From: an uncultured Acidobacteriota bacterium
GTDB taxonomy: Bacteria > Acidobacteriota > Thermoanaerobaculia > Gp7-AA8
Length of the DNA stretch: 34,974 nucleotides
Direction of reading: 5' to 3'
Assembly (NCBI GenBank): GCA_946887105.1
Contig: CAMPKJ010000020.1
Coordinates: forward strand, 1-34,974
Numbering within the stretch: the stretch's first letter is position 1; every line of letters starts with the position of its first letter. A program made the translations under genes and the position numbers. A model generated the notes under the pieces. It had not been told where the DNA came from, searched no databases, and saw nothing but the letters and a program-made list of their open reading frames with translations. This document shows, piece after piece, positions 16,569-25,828 of the stretch.

Positions 16569-17914
16569 TCACGCGCGCGCTGCTCACCATCGGTGCCGTC
16601 ACCGCGCTCACGTACGCCACGCGTTCCTTCGTCCCGCGCGGTGCCACCATCACCGGCTCCGGCGCCGCGCTGGCGTTCGGCTTCCTGCTCATCGTGGCGG
16701 TGCAGGCCGCGCATCTGTGCGATGCGCTCAAGATCCCGCGGCTGACCGGCTACATCGTGATCGGCATCGTGTTCGGTCCCGAGGTTCTCGGACTGGTGTC
16801 GGCCAAGATGCTCCCCGACCTCGCGCTGATCAAAGGGACGGCCGTCGGATTGATCGCGTTTCTGGCCGGATGCGAACTGAATTTCCGCCGGTTGCGCCCG
16901 CGGCTGCGCGCCATCGGAACGCTGGCCGCGCTGACGATGATCGGCACCGCCATCCTGCTCTTTGCGCTGTTCTACGCCATCACGTTCATCGTGCCGGTCA
17001 CCGCCGCGATGACGGTCATCGAGCGCGTGGTGGTGGCGTTGATCGCGGCGAACGTGCTGGCCGCGTATTCGCCCGCCGTCGTCGTGGCCATCCTTTCCGA
17101 AACAAAGGCCTCGGGACCGCTGAGCGAGACGACGCTGTCGATCGTCGTCCTGGCGGATCTGATCATCGTGATCACCTTCGCGCTGTCGAATGCGTTCGGA
17201 CACACGGTCTTTCCGGGCGCGGACGCGAGCGGCGGACTGGCGCTGCTGGTGCCGCATCTGTTCGGCTCGATCGGCGCCGGCATCGTGGCGGGAGCGGTGC
17301 TCGCGCTGTACGTGTCGCGCGTGGCCACGCGCGGCGGGCTGTTCACGTTCGCGGTGCTCTTCATCGCCGCCGAGGCCGGAGCGGCGTTGCATCTCAACCC
17401 GCTGCTGATCGGATTGACGGCCGGACTGCTGCTCGAGAACGTCACCGCGATCGGCGGCGAACGCCTCGCGCATGCCGCGGCGGGCGTGGCCATGCCGACC
17501 TTCGCGATCTTCTTCGCCGTGGTCGGCGCGGAGGTGAAGCTGCAGGCGTTCGTGGCCACCGCGCCATTCGCGCTCGCGGCAGCGCTCGTACGCGGCATCG
17601 GCATCTATGCCGGCGCGCGGCTGGCGGGACGCCTTTCCGGATCGGAGACGCCCTTCACGCGCTGGGTGACGTTCGGACTGCTGCCGCAGGCGGGCGTTGC
17701 CATCGCGCTGGTGGCGCTGCTCCTCGCCGACTTCGCTCCCTGGGGCCGCGTGATCGGCACGATCATCCTCGGCACGATCATCGTCAATCAGCTGATCGGT
17801 CCGGTGCTGTTCCGCAACGCCGTCGTCGCCGCCGGCGAATCACGCGCCGCTCTTGAACGCGCGGACGACACGCTCGACGAGCAAGGCATCAACGGCGCCA
17901 TCGAATTGGATTGA
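16565..17914 (+). CDS. Cation/proton antiporter (CPA2 family), second of a pair
   Basis: 449 residues with about 12-13 membrane segments. 'LKIPRLTGYIVIGIVFGPEVLGL' is the classic Kef/NapA N-terminal motif, 'GLIAFLAGCELNFRRLRPRL' the following helix, and 'FGLLPQAGVAIALVALL' the conserved C-terminal helix of Na+/H+ or K+/H+ antiporters. No cytoplasmic regulatory domain. It overlaps the preceding antiporter-like gene by ATGA. Its last 75 bp overlap the 3' end of the convergent BtpA-family gene; both reading frames look genuine there. Confidence 0.88.
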   Translation: MITRALLTIGAVTALTYATRSFVPRGATITGSGAALAFGFLLIVAVQAAHLCDALKIPRLTGYIVIGIVFGPEVLGLVSAKMLPDLALIKGTAVGLIAFLAGCELNFRRLRPRLRAIGTLAALTMIGTAILLFALFYAITFIVPVTAAMTVIERVVVALIAANVLAAYSPAVVVAILSETKASGPLSETTLSIVVLADLIIVITFALSNAFGHTVFPGADASGGLALLVPHLFGSIGAGIVAGAVLALYVSRVATRGGLFTFAVLFIAAEAGAALHLNPLLIGLTAGLLLENVTAIGGERLAHAAAGVAMPTFAIFFAVVGAEVKLQAFVATAPFALAAALVRGIGIYAGARLAGRLSGSETPFTRWVTFGLLPQAGVAIALVALLLADFAPWGRVIGTIILGTIIVNQLIGPVLFRNAVVAAGESRAALERADDTLDEQGINGAIELD

Positions 17915-18628
17915 CGTTCCCACGATTGCGCCGTCGGCCTCGGCGAACAGGTGCGCGTTCTGCGCGGTCAGTCCGCTGCCGAGCAGCAACGGTGCGTCGA
18001 CCGCGTCACGCAGCGTGCGCAGGCGTGCGGGATCCGCGGCCGCGCCGGTTTCCGCGCCGGTGACGATGATCGCATCGGCCAGTCCGCGCAGGCGCAGATC
18101 GCGCACGGACTGCAGCGGATCGACTTCCGCGAGCGGCGTGGCGTGCTTCACGAGATGGTCCGCGAAGAGGAGCACATCCCGCGCAAGCGAGGCGCGCTTG
18201 CGCAGCGTCTCGTGGGCGTCCCCTTCGATGATCCCCTGATCGGTGAGCATCGCGCCGGTGTGAACGTTGACGCGGATGAACGCCGCGCCGGTTGCCGCGG
18301 CGATGGCGAGCGCCGACAGCGCGTCATTGCGCAACACGTTCACGCCGAACGGCAAGCGCACCACGGATGCGATCTCCGCGATCACCCGCGTCATCGCCGC
18401 CACGGTCTCGACCTCGACCCGCCCGCGTGCAAATGGCCGGTCGCCGAAGTTCTCGACCACGAACCCATCGCACCCGCCGTCGCGAATCGCCCGCGCATCG
18501 CGCAGCGCCTTCTCGATCACCGCATCGAGCGAAGTGAAGAGCGGCGCGCCCGGCAGCGCGCCGAGGTGCACCATCCCGAAAATCGCGCGGTCGGAAAAGC
18601 GGGCGGCGAAGGCGGAACGCGTGAGCAT
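17840..18628 (-). CDS. BtpA/SgcQ family TIM-barrel protein
   Basis: 262 residues. 'FGMVHLGALPGAPLF' is the BtpA signature, followed by a barrel pattern: 'DGFVVENFGDRPF', 'PFGVNVLRNDALSALAIAAATGAAFIRVNVHTGAMLTDQGIIEG', and a C-terminal phosphate-binding-like 'PLLLGSGLTAQNAHLFAEADGAIVGTSIQ'. BtpA was named for photosystem I assembly in cyanobacteria, but most members are in non-phototrophs (SgcQ, sugar-phosphate context), so an enzyme acting on a phosphorylated metabolite is more likely here. The start at ATG 18626-18628 begins 21 nt after the longest frame and sits 9 nt after a TATAAC box shared with the divergent cysS promoter. Confidence 0.88.
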   Translation of the reverse strand: MLTRSAFAARFSDRAIFGMVHLGALPGAPLFTSLDAVIEKALRDARAIRDGGCDGFVVENFGDRPFARGRVEVETVAAMTRVIAEIASVVRLPFGVNVLRNDALSALAIAAATGAAFIRVNVHTGAMLTDQGIIEGDAHETLRKRASLARDVLLFADHLVKHATPLAEVDPLQSVRDLRLRGLADAIIVTGAETGAAADPARLRTLRDAVDAPLLLGSGLTAQNAHLFAEADGAIVGTSIQFDGAVDALLVERVVRAFKSGA

Positions 18629-18637
18629 GACGCGCCC

Positions 18638-18645
18638 GTTATACT
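18638..18645. promoter_or_regulatory. Predicted bidirectional -10 element shared by cysS and BtpA-family gene
   Basis: The 8 bp GTTATACT reads TATACT rightward (18640-18645, 9 nt before the cysS ATG) and TATAAC leftward (18643-18638, 9 nt before the BtpA-family ATG). The two start codons are only 26 bp apart and neither has a Shine-Dalgarno sequence. Confidence 0.6.
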
Positions 18646-18654
18646 CCACGGCGC

Positions 18655-20064
18655 ATGTCGGATCTCCGCCTGTTCAACACGCTTTCCCGCGAAAAAGAGA
18701 CCTTCATTCCGCTGCGGCCGGGCGAGGCGCGCATGTACTCGTGCGGGCCGACCGTCTACGGCGATCCGCACATCGGCAACCTGCGCACCTTCCTCTGGAG
18801 CGACCTGCTGCGCCGCTGGCTGCAGTACCGCGGCCTGCGCGTCACGCAGGTCATGAACATCACCGACGTCGAGGACAAGATCATCCGCAATGCCACCGCG
18901 GCGGGCGTGGACATCTTCACCTACGTCGAGCCGTACATCGCCGCCTTCCACGAAGGGCTGCGCAAGCTGCGCATCCGGCCCGCGGATCATTACCCGCGCG
19001 CGACCGAGTACATCCCGCAGATGGTGTCGCTGGTCGAACAACTCTCCGGTCGCGGCCACACGTACATGGCCGACGGCTCGACGTACTTTCGCGTCTCCAC
19101 TCTGCCGGATTACGGCAAGCTCTCGCACGTCGAGATCGACGCCACCAGCGATTTCAGCCGCGTCGAAGCGGACGAGTACGAGAAAGAATCGGCGCGCGAC
19201 TTCGTGCTGTGGAAGGCGAAGAAAGAAGGAGAGCCGTCGTGGCAGACCGCGATCGGCGAAGGCCGTCCGGGATGGCACCTGGAGTGCTCCGCGATGGCCA
19301 TGAATCTCCTCGGCGAGACGTTCGACATCCACACCGGCGCCGTCGATCTGATCTTCCCGCATCACGAAAACGAGATCGCGCAGAGCGAAGGCGCGACCGG
19401 GCTGCCGTTCGTCCGCTACTGGGTGCACGGCGAGCACCTCAACGTCGATCATCAGAAGATGTCGAAGTCGCTCGGCAACATCTATTCACTGCGCGAGCTC
19501 GAAGAGATGCAGTACGACCCGCTCACGCTGCGCTATGCGCTGCTGTCGGTCCCGCATCGCACGAAGCTGAACTTCACCACGCAGTCGCTCGACGATGCCA
19601 AGAGCGCCATCTCGCGCATCGAGTCGTTCCTGCTGCGCCTGGAAGAGGTGATGGCCTCGGGACCGAAAGACGCCGCGCACGCCAGCGAGTCCGGCGACGC
19701 GATGATCGGACGCTTCCTGAACGACTTCCAGGAAGCGATGGACGACGATCTCAATACCGCCGGCGCACTGGGCGCGCTGTTCACGCTCATCCGCGACGCG
19801 AACACCGCCATCGACGCCGGCAGCATCTCGCCCGGCGACGCGGCCGGCATCCACGCCGCGCTGCAGAAGATCGACCCGGTGCTGGACATCTTCCCGCGAC
19901 GCGAGACCGTGCTGGACTCCGAGATCGAAGCGCTCATCGCCGCGCGCAACGCCGCCCGCAAAGCGCGCAACTTCGCCGAAAGCGATCGCCTGCGCGACGA
20001 GCTGCTGGCCAAGGGAATCATCCTCGAGGATGGCGCCGGCGGCACGAGGTGGCGGCGCAAGTGA
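18655..20064 (+). CDS. cysS: Cysteine--tRNA ligase
   Basis: 469 residues. Charges tRNA-Cys with cysteine in the cytoplasm. Class I synthetase signatures are clear: 'YSCGPTVYGDPHIGN' with zinc ligand C30 and the HIGH-equivalent HIGN at 39-42, 'HLECSAM' and 'HHENEIAQSEG' with the other zinc ligands, and KMSKS at 268-272. The C-terminal DALR-like helical domain ends 'RNFAESDRLRDELLAKGIILEDGAGGTRWRRK', as is typical. Length is normal. It is followed by ruvA, whose GTG overlaps the cysS stop codon (GTGA), so the two form an operon. Confidence 0.98.
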   Translation: MSDLRLFNTLSREKETFIPLRPGEARMYSCGPTVYGDPHIGNLRTFLWSDLLRRWLQYRGLRVTQVMNITDVEDKIIRNATAAGVDIFTYVEPYIAAFHEGLRKLRIRPADHYPRATEYIPQMVSLVEQLSGRGHTYMADGSTYFRVSTLPDYGKLSHVEIDATSDFSRVEADEYEKESARDFVLWKAKKEGEPSWQTAIGEGRPGWHLECSAMAMNLLGETFDIHTGAVDLIFPHHENEIAQSEGATGLPFVRYWVHGEHLNVDHQKMSKSLGNIYSLRELEEMQYDPLTLRYALLSVPHRTKLNFTTQSLDDAKSAISRIESFLLRLEEVMASGPKDAAHASESGDAMIGRFLNDFQEAMDDDLNTAGALGALFTLIRDANTAIDAGSISPGDAAGIHAALQKIDPVLDIFPRRETVLDSEIEALIAARNAARKARNFAESDRLRDELLAKGIILEDGAGGTRWRRK

Positions 20065-20651
20065 TCGGCTACATCGAAGGCTCGCTCAAACAACTCGATG
20101 CCACGCGCGCGCTGGTCCTGGCCGGCGGCGTCGGCTACGAGCTGCACATCTCGCTGTCGACGTATTACCGGCTCGAAGGAAAGCCGCAGGTCGCGCTGGA
20201 GGTGTACACGCACGTGCGCGAAGACGCGCTCTCGCTGTACGGCTTCGCCAGCGCCGAGGAAAAATACGCGTTCGAGAAGCTGATCTCGATCTCCGGCATC
20301 GGGCCGACGCTGGCGCAGAAAATCCTCTCCGGGATCGATCCCGCGGATCTCGCCGAGGCGATCGCGCGTGAGGATGCGCGCAAGCTCTCGTCGATTCCGG
20401 GTGTCGGCAAAAAAACGGCGGAACGCATCTGCCTCGAGCTGCGCGACAAGATCGTGCTTCCCGCCGCGACGCCCACGACCACCGCGCCCACCCGCCTTTC
20501 CGTCGACGATGACGTGCAATCGGCGCTCGTCAACCTCGGCTACCGCGCCAAGGACGCGGAGCTGGCCGTCGACAAAGCGCGCCAGGAGCTGGGCGGCGAC
20601 GCCGAGTTCTCAGCCGTGCTCAGGCGCTCGCTCCGCCATCTGACGAAGTAG
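20061..20651 (+). CDS. ruvA: Holliday junction branch migration protein RuvA
   Basis: 196 residues from a GTG start. Binds four-way DNA junctions and loads the RuvB motor for branch migration. Domain I, OB-fold (1-64): 'MIGYIEGSLKQLDATRALVLAGGVGYELHIS'. Domain II with two helix-hairpin-helix motifs (about 65-140): 'LISISGIGPTLAQKIL' and 'LSSIPGVGKKTAERICLELRDK'. Domain III (about 150-196), the RuvB-contacting part: 'DDVQSALVNLGYRAKDAELAVDKA'. It overlaps cysS by GTGA. Neither ruvB nor ruvC is in this window. Confidence 0.97.
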   Translation: MIGYIEGSLKQLDATRALVLAGGVGYELHISLSTYYRLEGKPQVALEVYTHVREDALSLYGFASAEEKYAFEKLISISGIGPTLAQKILSGIDPADLAEAIAREDARKLSSIPGVGKKTAERICLELRDKIVLPAATPTTTAPTRLSVDDDVQSALVNLGYRAKDAELAVDKARQELGGDAEFSAVLRRSLRHLTK

Positions 20652-20677
20652 CGCGCCGCCGCGCGAAAACGCCACTC

Positions 20678-20781
20678 CCTTCTCCCTGCTGCGCGGGGAG
20701 AAGGTGGCCGAAGGCCGGATGAGGCGCGGTTACGCAAGCCTTCGCCCCTCACCCTAGCCTCTCCCCGCGCAGCGGGAGAGG
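20678..20781. repeat. REP-like palindromes (CTTCTCCC family), copy 2, double hairpin
   Basis: First hairpin: CCTTCTCCC (20678-20686) with GGGAGAAGG (20696-20704), followed by the tail GGCCGAAGGCCGGATGAGG. Second hairpin: CCTCTCCCCGC (20758-20768) with GCGGGAGAGG (20772-20781). The two face each other, an arrangement like a BIME made of two REP units. It lies downstream of ruvA and may help end its transcript. Confidence 0.8.
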
Positions 20782-20810
20782 GGACTTCTGCGTGTCGTGC
20801 ATCATCCACC

Positions 20811-20869
20811 TGAGCCCGGCAACGACGCGGAGGATGGCGAAGCGCTGCGGCGCTCCGTGCGCGGGCTCA
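20811..20869. other. Possible structured RNA or terminator region upstream of lipoprotein gene
   Basis: TGAGCCCG (20811-20818) pairs with CGGGCTCA (20862-20869), closing a 43-nt GC-rich interior that holds smaller self-complementary stretches (GCGCTGCGGCGC). An A-rich stretch and a T6 run follow (20886-20891). It could be a terminator for the cysS-ruvA unit or part of a small RNA; no known family was recognised. Confidence 0.3.
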
Positions 20870-20928
20870 AATAAAAGTAGGTTCGTTTTTTGAAGAACAG
20901 CGAAAGCGGAGACAGGAGACGAACGAAA

Positions 20929-21420
20929 ATGAAAAAGCTAACCACTCTCATCGCCATCCCCGTTTTTGCATTGATGCTCGGCGCATGTGCGTCGACGGAC
21001 GACTACACGGCCGACGACCGGCCGGAACACACCGCGGAGAGCAACAACAACCCGACCGAGATCCCGTCGGCCGCCGAGCGCCAGGATGACATCGCGTACA
21101 CCGACATCAGCGCCAGCGCCACGACCAAGGAAGTGGTCACCACCGAGACCCAGGTCCCGGTGATCAGCAGCACGGTCGAAAACCCGCCCGCTCCGCTCGT
21201 CACGACCACGGACACCACGATGATCAGCAGCACCACCGTGGACGACACCGCGACGATCACCGACACCACCATCGCGACCACGCCCGTCACTTCGTCCACC
21301 ACCACGACCACCACCACGACAACCACAACGCCGGACATGACCAGCAGCTCCACCCTCACCGACGACACGACCGATGAAGACACGGCGACTGCATCGCGCA
21401 CTCGCATGAGAAAGGACTAA
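20929..21420 (+). CDS. Threonine-rich lipoprotein of unknown function
   Basis: 163 residues. N-terminal lipoprotein signal with lipobox 'LMLGAC' (Cys at about residue 20), so it should be anchored to a membrane by its N-terminus. The mature part is low complexity: Thr, Ser and Asp dominate, with a run of 12 consecutive threonines near residue 130 encoded mostly by ACC/ACG/ACA repeats. No folded domain is visible; it is probably a disordered, perhaps glycosylated, tether. The ATG at 20929 is supported by AGGAG 10 nt upstream, one of few clear Shine-Dalgarno sites in the window. The caspase-like gene follows after a palindromic repeat. Confidence 0.8.
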   Translation: MKKLTTLIAIPVFALMLGACASTDDYTADDRPEHTAESNNNPTEIPSAAERQDDIAYTDISASATTKEVVTTETQVPVISSTVENPPAPLVTTTDTTMISSTTVDDTATITDTTIATTPVTSSTTTTTTTTTTTPDMTSSSTLTDDTTDEDTATASRTRMRKD

Positions 21421-21426
21421 CGCCAA

Positions 21427-21510
21427 GTTCCTCGGTTCCTCGGTTCCTCGGAGTTCCTCGGGTAACACCGCTCCGAGGAACCCGAGGAACGCCGAGGCAC
21501 TCCGAGGAAC
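21427..21510. repeat. Palindromic element with GTTCCTCGG tandem arms, copy 2
   Basis: Four GTTCCTCGG units (starting 21427, 21435, 21443, 21453; the first three overlap by one base), a core of 11 nt, then four CCGAGGAAC units (21473, 21482, 21492 with one change, 21502). The last unit ends 10 nt before the next ATG, almost the same spacing as at 2452-2538. Confidence 0.92.
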
Positions 21511-21520
21511 TCGTCAGGCC

Positions 21521-22426
21521 ATGAAACGCACACCGATCCTCCTGACGCTGCTGCTGCTCGCGCTCTCCGCGCCGGCGGCGGAAAAAACGTCCGCGCTGCT
21601 GGCGCGGGCCTGGCCGGCGGCGAACATCGCCGGCATCGAAGACATCGGCACCGGCGTCGGCGTGGTCTTCACCCCCGATCTGAGCGTGAAGAACAACTGC
21701 AGGTTTTACGAGGCGCTCGGCTTCGCCTGCTTCGAAAGCGCGGACTGGCTGCAGGTCCTCGGCGACATTCACGCGTACAACCTCTCGCATCCCGGCCGGC
21801 GCATCCGCACGCTGATCCTGGAGACGCACGGCACGAATGGCCACGGCCTGAAACTGCAGACCGGCAAGAAACCGGACGATGCGCGCTCGTACATCGCCGT
21901 GGCCGCGCTGCAGGAAATCCTCGAGCCGGTGGGCGTGCGCTACATCATCCTCAGCGCCTGCAACTCCGGCCGCCTGCTCCGCCCCGAGATCTATCGCAAG
22001 CTCAATCGCGATCCGGGCGACAAGCTCTTCCTGACCGCGACGCGCGGGATCATCGACGCCACCGACGACTTCGATCCGAAGAGAACGAACGTCACGGTGA
22101 TCACGCCCGGCACCAGCCAGATCGAGACCACGCTGGTCGGCTCGCTGCGCGAGCTCGCACCATCCACGCGCAAAGCCGTCACCGCGGCCGCGAAGAAGCG
22201 CAGCGTCAAGCTGCCGAAGCAGTTCGCGATCTCGGAGATGCTGATCCAGATGCTGACGCGCGATCCGGAACTGCAACTGCGCACCGGCGCACACGTCGAA
22301 GAGCTGTCCAAAGTGCAGACTCCCCCCTCCGCGAGCGAGCAGCTGTTCAAGGCCTTCGTCAGTCACCTCGATTTCCTGGCCGCGCGCGAGACCGGCGCAG
22401 CCGCATCGCTGGCTGCCTCGCGCTGA
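21521..22426 (+). CDS. Secreted caspase-like (clan CD / CHAT-type) predicted cysteine peptidase
   Basis: 301 residues with a signal peptide (MKRTPILLTLLLLALSAPAA). The core at about 40-190 looks like a caspase-haemoglobinase fold: the strand 'TLILETHGTNGHG' carries a candidate catalytic His at 103, and the next-but-one strand 'YIILSACNSGRLL' carries candidate Cys147 in an S-A-C-N-S-G context, as in CHAT and caspase-like domains. The remaining about 110 residues are helical with no recognised domain. It is predicted to cleave peptides outside the cytoplasm; substrate unknown. No pro-domain or partner is obvious, but the Thr-rich lipoprotein precedes it. Another fold with an incidental His/Cys pair is the main alternative. 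Confidence 0.6.
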   Translation: MKRTPILLTLLLLALSAPAAEKTSALLARAWPAANIAGIEDIGTGVGVVFTPDLSVKNNCRFYEALGFACFESADWLQVLGDIHAYNLSHPGRRIRTLILETHGTNGHGLKLQTGKKPDDARSYIAVAALQEILEPVGVRYIILSACNSGRLLRPEIYRKLNRDPGDKLFLTATRGIIDATDDFDPKRTNVTVITPGTSQIETTLVGSLRELAPSTRKAVTAAAKKRSVKLPKQFAISEMLIQMLTRDPELQLRTGAHVEELSKVQTPPSASEQLFKAFVSHLDFLAARETGAAASLAASR

Positions 22427-22455
22427 ACCGCTGCGCGTCCCCACGCGCGAGCGTG

Positions 22456-22461
22456 TAGCAT
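22456..22461 (+). promoter_or_regulatory. Predicted -10 box of the PH-domain/ABC-F operon
   Basis: TAGCAT ends exactly 6 nt before the GTG start at 22468, predicting a leaderless mRNA for the four-gene operon. Confidence 0.55.
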
Positions 22462-22467
22462 CCCCCG

Positions 22468-22968
22468 GTGGACGTCCAATCCCAGGTCTTCGCCATCCGC
22501 CGCCCGTCGCCGGAGCTGCTGAAGTACTACGTACTTTCTTCGTTCCTCTTCGGCCCGCTCTTCTTCGTTCCGCTGATCTACCTCTACTTCCGCTATCACA
22601 CGATGCAGTACTCGTTCGACGAGGAAGGGATCTCGATGAAGTGGGGCGTCCTGTTCCGCCGCGAGATCATGCTCACGTACGCGCGTATCCAGGACATCCA
22701 TCTCACCAGCAACGTCATCGAGCGCTGGCTGCGGCTGGCGCGCATCCAGATCCAGACCGCCAGCGCGAGCGCATCGGCGGAGATGACCATCGAGGGGCTG
22801 CACGAGTACGAGCTCGTACGCGACTTCCTCTACTCGAAGATGCGCGGCGTGCGCAGCGGTACGCAAACGCAGACGGCGATCGCGCAACCCGACAACGATC
22901 TCGCGACGGCGCTGCGCGAAGTGGCCGCGGAGCTGCGCGCGGTGCGCCAGCATCTGGAACGCCGATGA
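22468..22968 (+). CDS. Membrane protein with bacterial PH domain, first of three
   Basis: 166 residues from a GTG start. A hydrophobic hairpin at about 19-42 ('YYVLSSFLFGPLFFVPLIYLYF') is followed by a bacterial PH domain (bPH_2 type, about 45-125): 'YSFDEEGISMKWGVLFRREIMLTYARIQDIHLTSNVIERWLRLARIQIQTAS'. A C-terminal charged helix, 'NDLATALREVAAELRAVRQHLERR', could form a coiled coil. The function of such proteins (YdbS/YdbT-like) is poorly known; they sit at the cytoplasmic membrane. It overlaps the next gene by ATGA. Confidence 0.82.
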   Translation: MDVQSQVFAIRRPSPELLKYYVLSSFLFGPLFFVPLIYLYFRYHTMQYSFDEEGISMKWGVLFRREIMLTYARIQDIHLTSNVIERWLRLARIQIQTASASASAEMTIEGLHEYELVRDFLYSKMRGVRSGTQTQTAIAQPDNDLATALREVAAELRAVRQHLERR

Positions 22969-23684
22969 CTCTGCGCGATACGTTTCTCGAGGCGTTGCAT
23001 GTTCCGCAGACGCCGACCGCGCCGCCCGGATCCCCTCCCCTGGTCTTCCGCGCCGCGCCGAATTTCTACAAGCTGCGGCTCATCCACTGGGCGTTGACCC
23101 AGATCGCGGCGATCTTCGGCCTGTTCTGGGCGATCTGGATCGTGAGCATCATCTCCCGCAACGCCGGTCCGAACGCGTGGGTGTGGTTCCTGCGCATCGC
23201 CGAGATTTTCGGCATCATCGCCGTGACGTTTCGCGCGCTGTTCGGCTGGATGCTCGTGCATCTCGACTACGAACTGCGCTGGTACATGCTCTCCGACCGC
23301 GCGATCCGCATCCGCGAAGGGATCGTGACCATTCGCGAGAAGACCATGGCGCTGGCGAACATCCAGAACATCTCCATCAAGCAAGGCCCGCTGCAGCGCT
23401 ACCTCGGCATTGCCGACGTGGAAGTGAAGACCGCGGGCGGTGGCGGCCAGTCCGGCGAATCGCACAAGAAAGGCAATCTCTCCGAGCCGATGCACGTGGC
23501 GTACTTTCGCGGCGTCGCGAATCCCGAGGAGATCCGCGACCTGGTGAGGGAAGGCGTGCGCCGGCAGCGGGATGCGGGACTCGGCGATCCGGATGAAGTG
23601 GCAGAACACGACGACCTCCCGGATGCGGTCGCGGAACTGCTCGGTGAGGCGCGCGCGTTGCGGATGACGGTGGAGCGGCCATGA
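22965..23684 (+). CDS. Membrane protein with bacterial PH domain, second of three
   Basis: 239 residues. Two hydrophobic segments at about 41-61 ('TQIAAIFGLFWAIWIVSII') and 75-95, then a bPH_2 domain (about 100-185): 'YELRWYMLSDRAIRIREGIVTIREKTMALANIQNISIKQGPLQRYLGIADVEVKTAGG'. The C-terminal tail contains 'AVAELLGEARALRMTVERP', similar in character to the tail of the first PH protein. It overlaps both neighbours by ATGA. The two bPH_2 proteins probably form a complex (inference). Confidence 0.85.
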   Translation: MTLRDTFLEALHVPQTPTAPPGSPPLVFRAAPNFYKLRLIHWALTQIAAIFGLFWAIWIVSIISRNAGPNAWVWFLRIAEIFGIIAVTFRALFGWMLVHLDYELRWYMLSDRAIRIREGIVTIREKTMALANIQNISIKQGPLQRYLGIADVEVKTAGGGGQSGESHKKGNLSEPMHVAYFRGVANPEEIRDLVREGVRRQRDAGLGDPDEVAEHDDLPDAVAELLGEARALRMTVERP

Positions 23685-24108
23685 CCTGGCCATCGCGCTA
23701 CGACACTTGGCTGCGCGTCATCCTCTGGATCACGAACCTCATGATGTTGGGCTGTGTGGCCTTGTTGGTCCGTGACGGCGATCCTGCGTCGCTCGCGGTT
23801 GCCGTGTTCGGCGCGGCCGTGGTCGCGGGCGTGCTCTGGATGCAGTTCGCGACGTACTACCGCATCGACGGCGACGCGCTGTTCGTGCGCTGCGGACCGC
23901 TGCGCTGGACCATTCCGCTCGACGCGATCACCTCGGTCACGTCGACCGACGATCCGACCGCCGGTCCGGCGCTGTCGCTGCAACGCGTGCGCGTGCAGTT
24001 CACGAAGAACGGACGCGCGGACGAGATTTTCATCTCGCCTGACGACCGCGACGGCTTCATCGAAGCGATACGGAAGACTTCGGGTGCCGGCGCTGTTCCG
24101 CCGCGCGC

Positions 24109-24112
<4 letters not shown>
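23681..24112 (+). CDS. Membrane protein with PH-like domain, third of three
   Basis: 143 residues. Two membrane helices (about 12-31 and 36-54) are followed by a small beta-rich domain, 'YYRIDGDALFVRCGPLRWTIPLDAITSVTSTDDPTAGPALSLQRVRVQF', of the bPH_6/YokE-like kind. 'ISPDDRDGFIEAIRK' is the characteristic ending of this fold. It overlaps the upstream and downstream genes by ATGA, so it is fully embedded in the operon. Confidence 0.8.
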
Positions 24113-25737
<1,625 letters not shown>

Positions 25738-25739
25738 GA

Positions 25740-25826
25740 GTCTCGAAGTCTCAAAGTCTTAACGTCGCAAAGAGAAGCTCGCCCCGGCCTCTCCTTTGAG
25801 ACTTTGCGACTTTGAGACTTTGCGAC
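25740..25826. repeat. Palindromic element with GTCTCAAA/GTCGCAAA tandem arms, copy 2
   Basis: Four left units (25740, 25748, 25756, 25764, two of them degenerate), a 23-nt core with its own pairing GAGA/TCTC, and four right units alternating TTTGAGAC and TTTGCGAC (25795, 25803, 25811, 25819). It starts 2 nt after a stop codon and ends 2 nt before the -10 box of the next gene. Confidence 0.93.
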
Positions 25827-25828
25827 GG

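Noticed and set aside
25740..25826. CRISPR array
   Set aside because: Repeats are 8 bp, directly adjacent without spacers, and inverted around a core. No cas genes are present.
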